From the NCBI RefSeq assembly GCF_900176205.1, contig NZ_LT859959.1, forward strand, positions 7,305,001 through 7,369,000: a DNA stretch of 64,000 nt. Reading direction: 5' to 3'. Within the stretch, counting starts at the first letter, position 1; the number at the start of each line of letters is the position of its first letter. The position numbers were made by a program, and so were the translations under genes. Shown here in pieces: positions 50,726-59,460 of the stretch. The stretch is from Bradyrhizobium sp. ORS 285. Lineage in GTDB: Bacteria > Pseudomonadota > Alphaproteobacteria > Rhizobiales > Xanthobacteraceae. The notes under the pieces are model-generated. The model did no database searches, was not told the DNA's origin, and saw nothing but the letters and a program-made list of their open reading frames with translations.

Positions 50726-51073
50726 CTATTGAACGTTGACGAAGCCGCGGGCCTTTTCGTTGAAGTCGTTGTAGAACTCGTAGCGACCGGACTTCATCGC
50801 CCGGACATTGAGAACGGCCTCGCTGTTCGCCGCGATCACCTTCTCGATCTTCAGCGTCTCGCTCTCGAACTCGATGGCCTTGCCTTCCATGTTCTTGACG
50901 CGGATGGTCAGCGGCGCATCGGCGGGGACCGTCGGCTCCTTGGGCTCGAACTGGCCATTCGCATAAGTGAGGCAGATCTCGTTCGGCCCCTCAGCCTGCA
51001 CTTGCGTCGCCAGCAGCGCCATGCCGAGACATCCGCCCGCAACGACCAACCTTCGCACCACGTCGACCAACAT
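50726..51073 (-). CDS. Periplasmic cupredoxin-domain protein
   Basis: 115 residues. Signal peptide VVRRLVVAGGCLGMALLATQVQA, then one cupredoxin-like beta barrel (FEPKEPTVPADAPLTIRVKNMEGKAIEFES, KSGRYEFYNDFNEKARGFVNV). Compared with true blue-copper proteins the His-Cys-His-Met ligand set is not visible; this matches the EfeO/FtrB-type domain used in iron uptake. A GAGAGGA ribosome site precedes ATG 51073. First gene of the pair with the FTR1 permease. 51074-51357 upstream has no gene. Confidence 0.88.
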   Translation of the reverse strand: MLVDVVRRLVVAGGCLGMALLATQVQAEGPNEICLTYANGQFEPKEPTVPADAPLTIRVKNMEGKAIEFESETLKIEKVIAANSEAVLNVRAMKSGRYEFYNDFNEKARGFVNVQ

Positions 51074-51357
51074 CGATCAGTCCTCTCGTATTCAGCCAAG
51101 CAAATCGGAGAACTGGTACACCACCGCATCGAGGGGACGGCGCGGTACCCGTTCGCGACGACGAACAGCTAAGCGGCCCGCCGCCGGGTCTGCAAAGAGA
51201 CTCCTTCTAAGTTGGAACCATTCTTTCCGAATATGTCGCGGCAGTGGCATCGGCGTGAGCGGAGTGCGGCCGAACTCTCCCGAGACGTGGCGGCGCGTTG
51301 CACGCCGCCGCCTCGCCAAGGTGTCGGCGCCATTGCGCCATGACTGCACCTTGTGGC

Positions 51358-51708
51358 TCAGTAGCCCGCAGCAGCCATCGCGACCACGCCGGCGAGCATG
51401 ATCCAGCCGAAATGCCGCGCGCGTGTCGCCCAGGCGTTGCCGAGCGCCGCCAGGCCGAACACGCCGATCGCGGTCAGCACGGTCCAATGCCGCGCCGGCT
51501 CGGACTCCATCCAGGGCGCTGCAATCAGCAGGACGCCGCATCCGATCCAGGCCACCGTGCTGGCTTGCCAGACGACCCGCAGCAGCGTCCGCAGCCGCTC
51601 GGGTGCGATCGAAGCGCGCGCGAACACGACCGTCTCACCAGGAACGCCGTGGATGAGCGCTACGATGATCGCGGTCACCCCGGCCGCTTGCAACAGCACG
51701 TCACGCAT
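51358..51708 (-). CDS. Small membrane protein of unknown function, TetR-controlled
   Basis: 116 residues with four hydrophobic helices (VLLQAAGVTAIIVALIHG, ASTVAWIGCGVLLIAAPW, TVLTAIGVFGLAALGNA, GWIMLAGVVAMAAAGY). I do not know the family by name. GGAGG lies 5 bases before ATG 51708; an ATG at 51720 would place its own start over that site. It is divergent from a TetR gene, and two copies of an inverted-repeat operator lie between them, so the regulator very likely controls it. Confidence 0.75.
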   Translation of the reverse strand: MRDVLLQAAGVTAIIVALIHGVPGETVVFARASIAPERLRTLLRVVWQASTVAWIGCGVLLIAAPWMESEPARHWTVLTAIGVFGLAALGNAWATRARHFGWIMLAGVVAMAAAGY

Positions 51709-51717
51709 GGTCGCCTC

Positions 51718-51776
51718 CATACAGTTATGTATGGAACATGAACCCTGAACTGGCAGTCGTCAATACACTTATGTAT
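51718..51776. promoter_or_regulatory. Two TetR-type operators
   Basis: The same 14-base inverted repeat occurs twice: ATACAGTTATGTAT at 51719-51732 (extended to CATACAGTTATGTATG) and ATACACTTATGTAT at 51763-51776. Arms ATACA/TGTAT are separated by 4 bases. The two sites are 44 bases apart, about four helix turns, one next to each divergent gene start. They are the only such sequences I noticed in the window. Confidence 0.8.
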
Positions 51777-51797
51777 GGTCCGGCAAGAGGGCACGGC

Positions 51798-52340
51798 ATG
51801 AACGATCAACTCTCGCAGCAGGACTGGCTGGACCAGGGGCTCAAGATCCTGGCAGGCAAGGGGTTCACGGCGCTGAAGGCCGAGCCGATGGCCAAGGTCA
51901 TGGGCGTCTCGCGCGGCAGCTTCTATTGGCATTTCGCGGACGTGGCGGCGTTTCACGCCGAGCTCTTGAAACGCTGGCGTGAGATCGCGGCCGAGCAGAT
52001 CATCACCGGCGTGGAGGCGAGCGTCGGCGACGAGCCCGCCATTGCCGTACTCCTGCGCCGCACGCTGTCGATCCGGCTGACCCTGGAGCGGGCCGTCCGC
52101 AGCTGGGCGGCGTCCAGTCCGCTGGCGCGCCAGGCGGTTCAGGCGATCGACAAGCGCCGGCTCGGCTATATCGAAGGTCTGCTCGCAGCCCAGGGCCTGC
52201 CGGCCGCGCCCGCGCAGGCGCGCGCCCAGGTGCTCTACTGGGCCTTCCTCGGCTACGCGCTGTCGGACCGGCAGCTGCCGCCCGAGCAGCAACAGAATGT
52301 CATCAATGAGCTGATCCGGATCGCGCTGCACGAGCCTTGA
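51798..52340 (+). CDS. TetR-family transcriptional regulator
   Basis: 180 residues. N-terminal helix-turn-helix (WLDQGLKILAGKGFTALKAEPMAKVMGVSRGSFYWHFADVAAFHAELL, about 10-57) typical of TetR/AcrR; the remainder is a helical ligand and dimer domain (LALRRTL-like region, RSWAASSPLARQAVQAIDKRRL). ATG 51798 has AAGAGG 7 bases upstream and gives the right length; ATG 51738 would place the operator inside the gene. Presumably represses itself and the divergent membrane-protein gene through the two operators. Inducer unknown. Confidence 0.9.
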   Translation: MNDQLSQQDWLDQGLKILAGKGFTALKAEPMAKVMGVSRGSFYWHFADVAAFHAELLKRWREIAAEQIITGVEASVGDEPAIAVLLRRTLSIRLTLERAVRSWAASSPLARQAVQAIDKRRLGYIEGLLAAQGLPAAPAQARAQVLYWAFLGYALSDRQLPPEQQQNVINELIRIALHEP

Positions 52341-52395
52341 GTGAGGACAGCGTCGTCGCGAATATGCTACAGAGCGCCCCGCCGGAGACCCTGCC

Positions 52396-52593
52396 ATGAA
52401 CGCCCCGCTCGAACGCCCCGCCAATTCCGTCGATCCCAAGCTGCTCGAAATCCTGGTCTGCCCGATGACCAAGGGTCCGCTGGAGTATGATGCCGCCAAG
52501 CAGGAGCTGGTGTCGCGCTCGGCCAAGCTCGCTTATCCGATCCGCGACGGCATCCCGATCATGCTCCCCGAGGAAGCTCGGAAGATCGACTGA
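52396..52593 (+). CDS. Trm112-like UPF0434 protein
   Basis: 65-residue zinc-ribbon-like protein of the Trm112/UPF0434 (YcaR) family: [20 protein letters not shown] and [20 protein letters not shown]. In eukaryotes and archaea Trm112 activates methyltransferases; the bacterial role is less clear. Only the first cysteine of the zinc site is kept, as is usual in bacterial members. Three bases separate it from the hydrolase gene that follows. Confidence 0.93.
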   Translation: MNAPLERPANSVDPKLLEILVCPMTKGPLEYDAAKQELVSRSAKLAYPIRDGIPIMLPEEARKID

Positions 52594-52596
52594 CCT

Positions 52597-53520
52597 ATGC
52601 GGGCCGTCGTCATCTGCTGCGCGCTCGCGCTGGCCATGGTCCCCTCGCTGCTCCGCGCCGAGGAGAGCGCCATCCGCGTCGGGGCCATCGACGCGGTGCT
52701 GACGACACCTGCGGGAGTCGAGCGGCCGCCGGTCGCGCTGCTCATCGCCGGGTCCGGATCGACGGACCGGGACGGCAACGGGCCGCAGCTGAAGCCGGCG
52801 ACCTTGAAGAAGTTGGCCGAGCAGCTCGCCACCCGCGGCATCGCCAGCCTGCGCTATGACAAGCGCGGCGCGCGCGGTTGGAAGGCGGAGTTCGGAAGGC
52901 CCGAGGACTTCCGCTTCAAGGACTATGTCGACGACAGCGCGTCGCTGGTCGACTTCCTGCGCGGCAAGTTCGCCCGCATCGTGCTGGTCGGGCATAGCGA
53001 GGGCGGCCTCGTCGCCATTCTCACCGCCCGCCGCACGCCGGTGGACCGGCTCGTCCTGCTCGCGACGTCGGCGCGGCGGCAGGGTGACCTGCTCAAGACG
53101 CAGCTCGAGAGGAAGCTGCCGGCCGCGAAGATGGAGCCGGTCGCCAAGGCGATCGACGCGATCATGGCAGGCCAAGTGGTGGACCCTCCCCCGCCGGAGC
53201 TGCCGATCACGCCGAGCATGCAGCCCGGTATCGGCTCCGCCTTCGCGGAAGATCCCATCGATCCGCTGAAGCAGATCGTGATCCCGATCCTGATCGTCGG
53301 CGGCGCTCGCGATTCCCAGGTTGCCCGCCTCGACATGGTCGCGCTCGCGGCTGCCGCCCCGGCCGCCAAGACGCTGTGGCTGCCGGAGATGAACCACGTC
53401 CTGGTCGACGTCGCCAATGAGGACGAGAACCTGTCGACCTACAATGATCCCGATCGCCCGCTCGATCCCGACATGGTCGAGGCCGTCTCCGGCTTCATTT
53501 CGGCCGCCGGCCCGCGTTAG
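52597..53520 (+). CDS. Exported alpha/beta hydrolase
   Basis: 307 residues. A signal peptide (VVICCALALAMVPSLLRAEE) leads to an alpha/beta-hydrolase domain: GSGSTDRDGNGPQLKPATLK oxyanion loop, YDKRGARGW, nucleophile GHSEGG (near residue 132), a late Asp in GGARDSQV and a His in LPEMNHVLV. The catalytic triad therefore looks complete. The YDKRG and GSGSTDRDGN pattern places it with periplasmic serine aminopeptidase- or esterase-like S9/S33 proteins. Starts 3 bases after the Trm112-like stop, so probably cotranscribed. Confidence 0.88.
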   Translation: MRAVVICCALALAMVPSLLRAEESAIRVGAIDAVLTTPAGVERPPVALLIAGSGSTDRDGNGPQLKPATLKKLAEQLATRGIASLRYDKRGARGWKAEFGRPEDFRFKDYVDDSASLVDFLRGKFARIVLVGHSEGGLVAILTARRTPVDRLVLLATSARRQGDLLKTQLERKLPAAKMEPVAKAIDAIMAGQVVDPPPPELPITPSMQPGIGSAFAEDPIDPLKQIVIPILIVGGARDSQVARLDMVALAAAAPAAKTLWLPEMNHVLVDVANEDENLSTYNDPDRPLDPDMVEAVSGFISAAGPR

Positions 53521-53532
53521 TCGTTTGTTTGA

Positions 53533-53678
53533 GCATGATCTTTTCGGAAAACCGCTGCGCACTTTTCCGGATCATGCTCTAAAGCGCGATGAGATCAGGA
53601 TGAATCGTCATCGCGCTTTAGGTTATTGTTTGCGCATGATCTTTTCGGAAAACCGCTGCGCACTTTTCCGGATCATGC
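53533..53678. repeat. Triple palindrome, family B
   Basis: GCATGATC...GATCATGC palindromes at 53533-53577 and 53634-53678 flank a TAAAGCGC...GCGCTTTA palindrome at 53580-53620. The right two thirds are almost identical to 3128-3226. The left palindrome begins 13 bases after the hydrolase stop and the right one ends one base before the UbiH-type gene's stop codon. Confidence 0.9.
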
Positions 53679-53679
53679 T

Positions 53680-54900
53680 TTAGAGCGCCTCGCCCTTCAG
53701 CAGCCGCGGCATCTCGCCGGTCAGGCCCGCGGCCTGCTTGATGAACAGCTCCTTCAACGGCGGCGCGCGATCGACGAGGCCCAGCCCGATGTCGCGGACC
53801 GTGCGCAGCAGGGTCGATTTGTTGGAGAACAGGAAGTTCAGCGAGTTGGTGGCAACGCCCATCGCCATCGTGTCGAAGCGGCGCCAGCGCTGATAGCTCT
53901 CGAGCACGTCGACCTGCCCGGGATCGATGCCCATGCGCGCCGCATCGACCACGACCTCGGCCAGCGCCGCGACGTCCTTGAGGCCCATGTTGAGCCCCTG
54001 CCCCGCGATCGGGTGGATGACATGCGCGGCATCGCCGACCAGCGCCAGCCGCGGCGCGATGAAGGAGCGCGCGACGAAATAGGACAGCGGAAATGCGCGG
54101 GGCTGATCGAGCACCGTGAGCTCGCCGAGATGCAGGCCGGCGCGCTTCTCCAGCTCGGCATGGAATTCGTCCGCGCTCAGCTCGACCAAGCGTTTCGCCT
54201 CCCTGCGCCGCTCGGTCCACACCAGCGACGAACGCTTGCCGGTCAGCGGCAGGATCGCGAACGGCCCGGGCGGCAGGAAATGCTCCTCGGCGCGGCCGCC
54301 ATGGTCGCGCTCGTGGCCGACGGTCACGACAATGCCGGACTGGTCGTAGTCCCAGCCATGGGTCTGGATACCGGCGCGCTCCCTGAGCTTCGACCGCGCG
54401 CCATCGGCCGCCACCAGCAGGCTGGCCTCGAGCTCGCTGCGGTCGCCGAGCGTCACAGTGACGGCGTCCGTCCGCGTCTTGAAGCCGGTCACCGGCGCAG
54501 CCTTCAGTTCGACGCCGGCGGCCTCGGCATGCTTGACCAGCGCGTCGATCAGCAGCCGGTTCTCGACCATGTGTGCGAACGGCTCGCCGGCCTCGACCTG
54601 TCCGGCGAAAGTCAGGAACGCCGGACGCGTCGCATCCTCGAGCTTGGAATCGGTAATGACCATGTCGAGGATCGGCTGCGCCTCCGGCGCGACATCGGCC
54701 CAGACGCCGATCGCATCGAACAGCTTGCGGCAGGCGGCGACGATGGCGGAGGCGCGGGGGTCGCGGCTCGGCCGGTTGGCCAGCGCCGGATCGGCAACGA
54801 TCACCGGCACCTCTGGACCGAGGCCCTGCCGCAGCGCCAGCGCCAGCGCCAGGCCGGCAAAGGCGCCGCCACAAATGACAATGCTTCGCTGTGTCGTCAT
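53680..54900 (-). CDS. UbiH/Coq6-family FAD hydroxylase
   Basis: 406-residue flavoprotein monooxygenase that hydroxylates the ubiquinone ring precursor. N-terminal dinucleotide-binding ICGGAFAGLALALALRQG (about residues 9-26), the DG motif ADGARSKLRERAGI (about 165-178) and the second FAD motif LVGDAAHVIHPIAGQGLNMGLKD (from about 284) are all in place. Which ring position it hydroxylates (UbiH, UbiF, UbiI or UbiL type) cannot be decided by eye. The stop codon abuts a family B repeat. It is divergent from tesB. Confidence 0.93.
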   Translation of the reverse strand: MTTQRSIVICGGAFAGLALALALRQGLGPEVPVIVADPALANRPSRDPRASAIVAACRKLFDAIGVWADVAPEAQPILDMVITDSKLEDATRPAFLTFAGQVEAGEPFAHMVENRLLIDALVKHAEAAGVELKAAPVTGFKTRTDAVTVTLGDRSELEASLLVAADGARSKLRERAGIQTHGWDYDQSGIVVTVGHERDHGGRAEEHFLPPGPFAILPLTGKRSSLVWTERRREAKRLVELSADEFHAELEKRAGLHLGELTVLDQPRAFPLSYFVARSFIAPRLALVGDAAHVIHPIAGQGLNMGLKDVAALAEVVVDAARMGIDPGQVDVLESYQRWRRFDTMAMGVATNSLNFLFSNKSTLLRTVRDIGLGLVDRAPPLKELFIKQAAGLTGEMPRLLKGEAL

Positions 54901-55067
54901 GGCACTTGGCTCACGGTTGCTCTTGCGGGTGGAGTATAGCTAGGCGAAACAGGGGGCAGAACCAAGGGCCGCAATCCCCGATCCGCCGATTGCCGATGCC
55001 TGATCCTTGCTAAATACCTGCCCAAACGGGCCAACGCCGTCGGCCGAGCCAGCGAAAGCACCACGCC

Positions 55068-55943
55068 ATGTCCAAGGGACTGATCGACCTGATCTCGATC
55101 CTCGATCTGGAGCCGATCGAGGTGAACCTGTTCCGCGGCAACAGCCCGAAGACCAGCTGGCAGCGGGTGTTCGGGGGCCAGGTGATCGGCCAGGCGATGA
55201 TGGCGGCGTGCCGTACCGTCGAAGGCCGGCTGCCGCATTCGCTGCACTGCTATTTCATTCTGCCGGGCGACCCGCAGGTGCCGATCATCTATCAGGTCGA
55301 ACGGCTGCGCGACGGCAAGAGCTATGCAACGCGACGCGTCACCGCGATCCAGCACGGCAATGCGATCTTCTCGATCATGGTCTCATTCCACTCTGACGAG
55401 GAGAGCGCGTTCAACCACCAGGACAAGATGCCGGACGTGCCGCCGCCGGAGAAGCTGACGGCCGAGGAGATCTCCAAGCAGCCGATGTTTCAGGAGGTCT
55501 TCCAGCGGATGCCGGACTTCATCCGCCGCTACTATGAATCCGACCGGCCGATCGAATTGCGCCCCGTCGAGCTCAACCGCTACTTCGGTGAGAAGATCGA
55601 GGACGGCCGCATCCACGTTTGGATCAAGACGGCGGCGAAGCTGCCGGACGATCCGGCGCTGCACATGTGCGCGCTGGCCTATGCGTCGGATTTCTCGCTG
55701 CTCGACGCCGTCATGGCGCGCTACGGCCGCACCTTGTTCGACAAGCGCATGATGCCGGCCTCGCTCGATCACGCGATGTGGTTTCACCGGCCGTTCCGCG
55801 CCGACGAATGGCTGCTCTATGCGCAGGATTCGCCGAGCGCGCAGGGCGGCCGCGGGCTGACCCGCGGCTCGATCTTCAAGCCCGACGGCACGCTGGTCGC
55901 CTCCGTCGCGCAGGAGGGATCGATCCGCGAGCGCCGGTCTTAG
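55068..55943 (+). CDS. tesB: Acyl-CoA thioesterase II
   Basis: Double-hotdog thioesterase, 291 residues, that hydrolyses medium- and long-chain acyl-CoA. VFGGQVIGQAMMAACRTV and HSLHCYFILPGDPQVPIIYQVERLRDGKSYATRRV mark the first hotdog; AYASDFSLLDAVMARYG and DHAMWFHRPFRADEWLLYAQDSPSAQGGRGL the second. The catalytic Asp-Gln-Thr/Ser elements (ASDFSLL, SPSAQGGRG) are present. ATG 55068 gives MSKGLIDLISIL. Monocistronic; a convergent GYF-domain gene ends 5 bases away. Confidence 0.96.
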   Translation: MSKGLIDLISILDLEPIEVNLFRGNSPKTSWQRVFGGQVIGQAMMAACRTVEGRLPHSLHCYFILPGDPQVPIIYQVERLRDGKSYATRRVTAIQHGNAIFSIMVSFHSDEESAFNHQDKMPDVPPPEKLTAEEISKQPMFQEVFQRMPDFIRRYYESDRPIELRPVELNRYFGEKIEDGRIHVWIKTAAKLPDDPALHMCALAYASDFSLLDAVMARYGRTLFDKRMMPASLDHAMWFHRPFRADEWLLYAQDSPSAQGGRGLTRGSIFKPDGTLVASVAQEGSIRERRS

Positions 55944-55948
55944 TTGAA

Positions 55949-56824
55949 TCAAACCGGCTGCGAGCCGCGCGGCACCAGCGCGAACTGCGACAGGTACCAG
56001 GCGCTGTACCAGCGCAGCAGCCACGGAATCGGGATGATGAACATGGAGGCGATCGAGACTGCGAGCGTTCGCCACAGCATCTCCAGACCGGACGCGGTGA
56101 ACACGAGTTCGCGGCGGGAACCCTGGACATTGCGGCAGATCCAGCGCATCCACGCCGTCAGCACCCAGGCCCAGCCGATGATGCTGATGCAGGAGACGAG
56201 CAGCAGCAGGTACCAGCCGACATAGGCGAGCGGGTTGCCCTCGAACCGCACCGGCAGCGGCTCGCCATTCGAGGTCAGCTTGGTGAAGACCCAGCGCAGC
56301 ACCATCCATCCGAGAAAGGCGGGGGCGATGGTCGAGATCAGGCTGAGGATGACGCTGCTGCTGAATCCGAGATAGGTCAGCACGCCCATCGCGATGAAGA
56401 CGTACCAGATGTCCAGCGGCTGGCCGGTAAATCCGAGATTCGGCCTGCCGGGCACCTGCATCCGCTCGATGACGTAGCGGTAGAGATAGACCGCGGTCCA
56501 CGGCGTCACCACGACCAGGAACTGGCCGAACACGTACAGCAATGTCCGGCCGAAAAAGCCCCAGGTGTCGAGCTTGACCGCGAGCGCGCCGGAAGGCGCG
56601 GCGGCCTCGGTGTTGAACGCGGGCGGCGCTCCCGGTGCCATGCTCGGTACCCCCGACATCAGCCCGGGGATCCGTCCGGCCTTCTCCCAGCCGGCCATGC
56701 CGTCGCTCCACAGCAGCGTCTCGGCGGTCACGACGCTCCGCGCGATCAGATCGCGCAGCTCGTCTTCCGAGATCGGGCCCTGTTGCTGACCTTGGGCTGC
56801 GTAATACCAGGAACGATTCGACAT
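55949..56824 (-). CDS. GYF_2-domain membrane protein
   Basis: 291 residues. N-terminal GYF_2 (DUF4339) domain, residues about 5-55: WYYAAQGQQQGPISEDELRDLI and LLWSDGMAGWEKAG. Such domains bind proline-rich peptides or other partners in the cytoplasm. A Pro-rich linker (about 55-75) leads to a membrane region with about six helices (LLYVFGQFLVVVTPWTAVYLYRYVIE, VILSLISTIAPAFLGWMVLRWVF and others) that resembles DUF898-like membrane proteins. Function unknown. Divergent from the first glnK gene. Confidence 0.85.
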   Translation of the reverse strand: MSNRSWYYAAQGQQQGPISEDELRDLIARSVVTAETLLWSDGMAGWEKAGRIPGLMSGVPSMAPGAPPAFNTEAAAPSGALAVKLDTWGFFGRTLLYVFGQFLVVVTPWTAVYLYRYVIERMQVPGRPNLGFTGQPLDIWYVFIAMGVLTYLGFSSSVILSLISTIAPAFLGWMVLRWVFTKLTSNGEPLPVRFEGNPLAYVGWYLLLLVSCISIIGWAWVLTAWMRWICRNVQGSRRELVFTASGLEMLWRTLAVSIASMFIIPIPWLLRWYSAWYLSQFALVPRGSQPV

Positions 56825-56927
56825 AGGGGATCCTTGAGGAGAGAAGGCAGAAAAAACGTCCTCAGTCTGTCGTGCGAGAGCTGATTGCGTTCAGTGATAT
56901 CCGTCACTCCTTGACGTTTTCACTTAA

Positions 56928-57371
<444 letters not shown>

Positions 57372-57454
57372 GTCGCGAGCCCACGGTCCGTCCGCCGCAA
57401 TGGCGCGGCGGCACGACAACTCTCAATCTGATCCGACATGCCGGGGGGACTGTC

Positions 57455-58759
57455 ATGGGGACCTTTGTGTCTCGTTGCCTGCGCGCGCCTGTGGCCTTGG
57501 CCGCGGCCATCATCTTCACCACGCCAGCCTGGGCCGCCGCGCCGTCCACGATCGATCCGGCTGACACGGCCTGGATGATCGTCGCCACCGCGCTGGTGCT
57601 GATGATGACCATCCCGGGGTTGGCGCTGTTCTACTCGGGCATGGTGCGCAAGAAGAACGTGCTGGCGACGATGGCGCAGAGCCTTGCGGCCGTGATGCTG
57701 ATCTCGATCCTGTGGGTCGCGTTCGGCTATTCGCTCGCCTTCGTCGGCGACGGCGCCTGGATCGGCACGCTCGATCGCGCCTTCCTCGCCGGCATGGGGA
57801 TGGACAGCGTGCATCCCGGCGCCAAGACGATCCCGGAAGCGCTGTTCATGCTGTACCAGATGACGTTCGCGATCATCACGGTGGCACTGGTGGCGGGCTC
57901 GGTCGCCGACCGCATGCGGTTCTCGGCCTATCTGGTGTTCGGTGTCGCCTGGTTCATCTTCGTCTATCTGCCACTGGCGCATTGGATCTGGGGCGGCGGC
58001 TTCCTCGCCCAGGCAGGCGTGGTCGATTTCGCCGGCGGCCTCGTCGTGCATCTCTCGGCCGGCACCGGCGGGCTGGTCGCGGCGCTGGTGATGGGGCGCC
58101 GCCATGGCTATGGCAGCGAGAACCTGTCGCCCTTCGACCTGTCGCTCGCGGTGGTCGGCACCGGCCTGCTGTGGGTCGGCTGGTTCGGCTTCAATGGCGG
58201 CTCGGCGCTGGGAGCCAATGCGCACGCCGTGATGGCCATCCTCACCACGCATCTCGCCGCCTGCGCCGGCGCCGTCACCTGGGGCGCGCTGGAATGGTCG
58301 ACCCGGCGCAAGCCGTCGGTGCTCGGCATGATCTCCGGTGCGGTCGCGGGCCTCGGCACCATCACCCCGGCATCCGGCTACGTCGCACCCTGGCATGGTC
58401 TCGTCATCGGCGCGCTCGCCGGCATCATCTGCTACTGGGCCTGCACCTCGCTGAAGCATCGCTTCAACTATGACGACTCGCTCGACGTGTTCGGCGTCCA
58501 CGGCATCGGCGGCCTCACCGGCACCGTGCTGGCCGGCGTGTTCGCCACGGCGGCGATCGGCGGCACGGCCGGGCTGATCGAAGGCAACCCCAAGCAGCTG
58601 CTGTCGCAGCTCTACGGCGTGGCCGTCACCCTGGTCTGGTCCGGCGGCGTCACCTGGGGTCTCCTGAAGCTGGTCAGCGCCTTCGTGCCGCTGCGGGTGT
58701 CCCGCGAACAGGAACTCGAGGGCCTCGATATTTCCCAGCACGGCGAGGCCCTGCAGTAA
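57455..58759 (+). CDS. amtB: Ammonium transporter (first copy)
   Basis: 434-residue Amt/Rh channel of the inner membrane. A cleavable signal peptide (CLRAPVALAAAIIFTTPAWAAAP) precedes 11 helices. The pore motifs are intact: AHWIWGGGFL, VDFAGGLVVHLSAG with the first pore His, and DVFGVHGIGGLTG with the second. The C-terminal tail LEGLDISQHGEALQ is the PII-contacting part. GGGGGA lies before ATG 57455. Forms a glnK-amtB unit with the gene upstream. Confidence 0.95.
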   Translation: MGTFVSRCLRAPVALAAAIIFTTPAWAAAPSTIDPADTAWMIVATALVLMMTIPGLALFYSGMVRKKNVLATMAQSLAAVMLISILWVAFGYSLAFVGDGAWIGTLDRAFLAGMGMDSVHPGAKTIPEALFMLYQMTFAIITVALVAGSVADRMRFSAYLVFGVAWFIFVYLPLAHWIWGGGFLAQAGVVDFAGGLVVHLSAGTGGLVAALVMGRRHGYGSENLSPFDLSLAVVGTGLLWVGWFGFNGGSALGANAHAVMAILTTHLAACAGAVTWGALEWSTRRKPSVLGMISGAVAGLGTITPASGYVAPWHGLVIGALAGIICYWACTSLKHRFNYDDSLDVFGVHGIGGLTGTVLAGVFATAAIGGTAGLIEGNPKQLLSQLYGVAVTLVWSGGVTWGLLKLVSAFVPLRVSREQELEGLDISQHGEALQ

Positions 58760-58795
58760 TTGGCGGCATCTGACCCGTTCTGAGTCGGAGAAAAC

Positions 58796-58851
58796 TGCCC
58801 GCTCAGTGAGCAGCATTGTGTCTTGAGCCTGACCTGCGCAGTTTTTGCGCA
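58796..58851 (+). promoter_or_regulatory. Two NtrC-like enhancer sites
   Basis: Two 17-base imperfect palindromes with TGC...GCA ends: TGCCCGCTCAGTGAGCA at 58796-58812 and TGCGCAGTTTTTGCGCA at 58835-58851, centres 39 bases apart. The second is the better symmetric match to the NtrC pattern (TGCACC, five bases, GGTGCA). They lie about 100-150 bases upstream of the sigma-54 promoter, a normal enhancer distance. Confidence 0.55.
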
Positions 58852-58954
58852 GGAATGCCCATTTGATGGGCGCGACCGAATAGCGCAGTCCCCCCGCACC
58901 CCCCGGCAGGCTGAAAAGGCCAGCATTCACGGCTCGTTAGCCCTGACCGGCCGT

Positions 58955-58971
58955 CTGGCACGGCATTTGAT
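58955..58971 (+). promoter_or_regulatory. Sigma-54 promoter of the second glnK-amtB unit
   Basis: CTGGCACGGCATTTGAT has the -24 box TGGCACG matching the consensus exactly and the -12 box TTGA (one mismatch to TTGC) at the correct GG to G spacing of 10 bases. It lies about 112 bases before the glnK start and downstream of the NtrC-like sites. The 58760-59082 gap holds no gene. Confidence 0.75.
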
Positions 58972-59049
58972 TCTATGGCCGCCGGCTGTGCCCGCGTCGT
59001 GAAGCTCTCTCCGCGTGGTGAACCTCAGTCGACAGGAAGCGCTCGGTAA

Positions 59050-59421
<372 letters not shown>

Positions 59422-59460
59422 TTTCGCGCTCAAACCAGAACACTTACGGAGTAGAATAAA

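Noticed and set aside
53533..53678. Regularly spaced palindromes suggesting a CRISPR-like array
   Set aside because: Only three palindromes of two different kinds, no unique spacers of even size, and a second copy elsewhere; this is an interspersed repeat.
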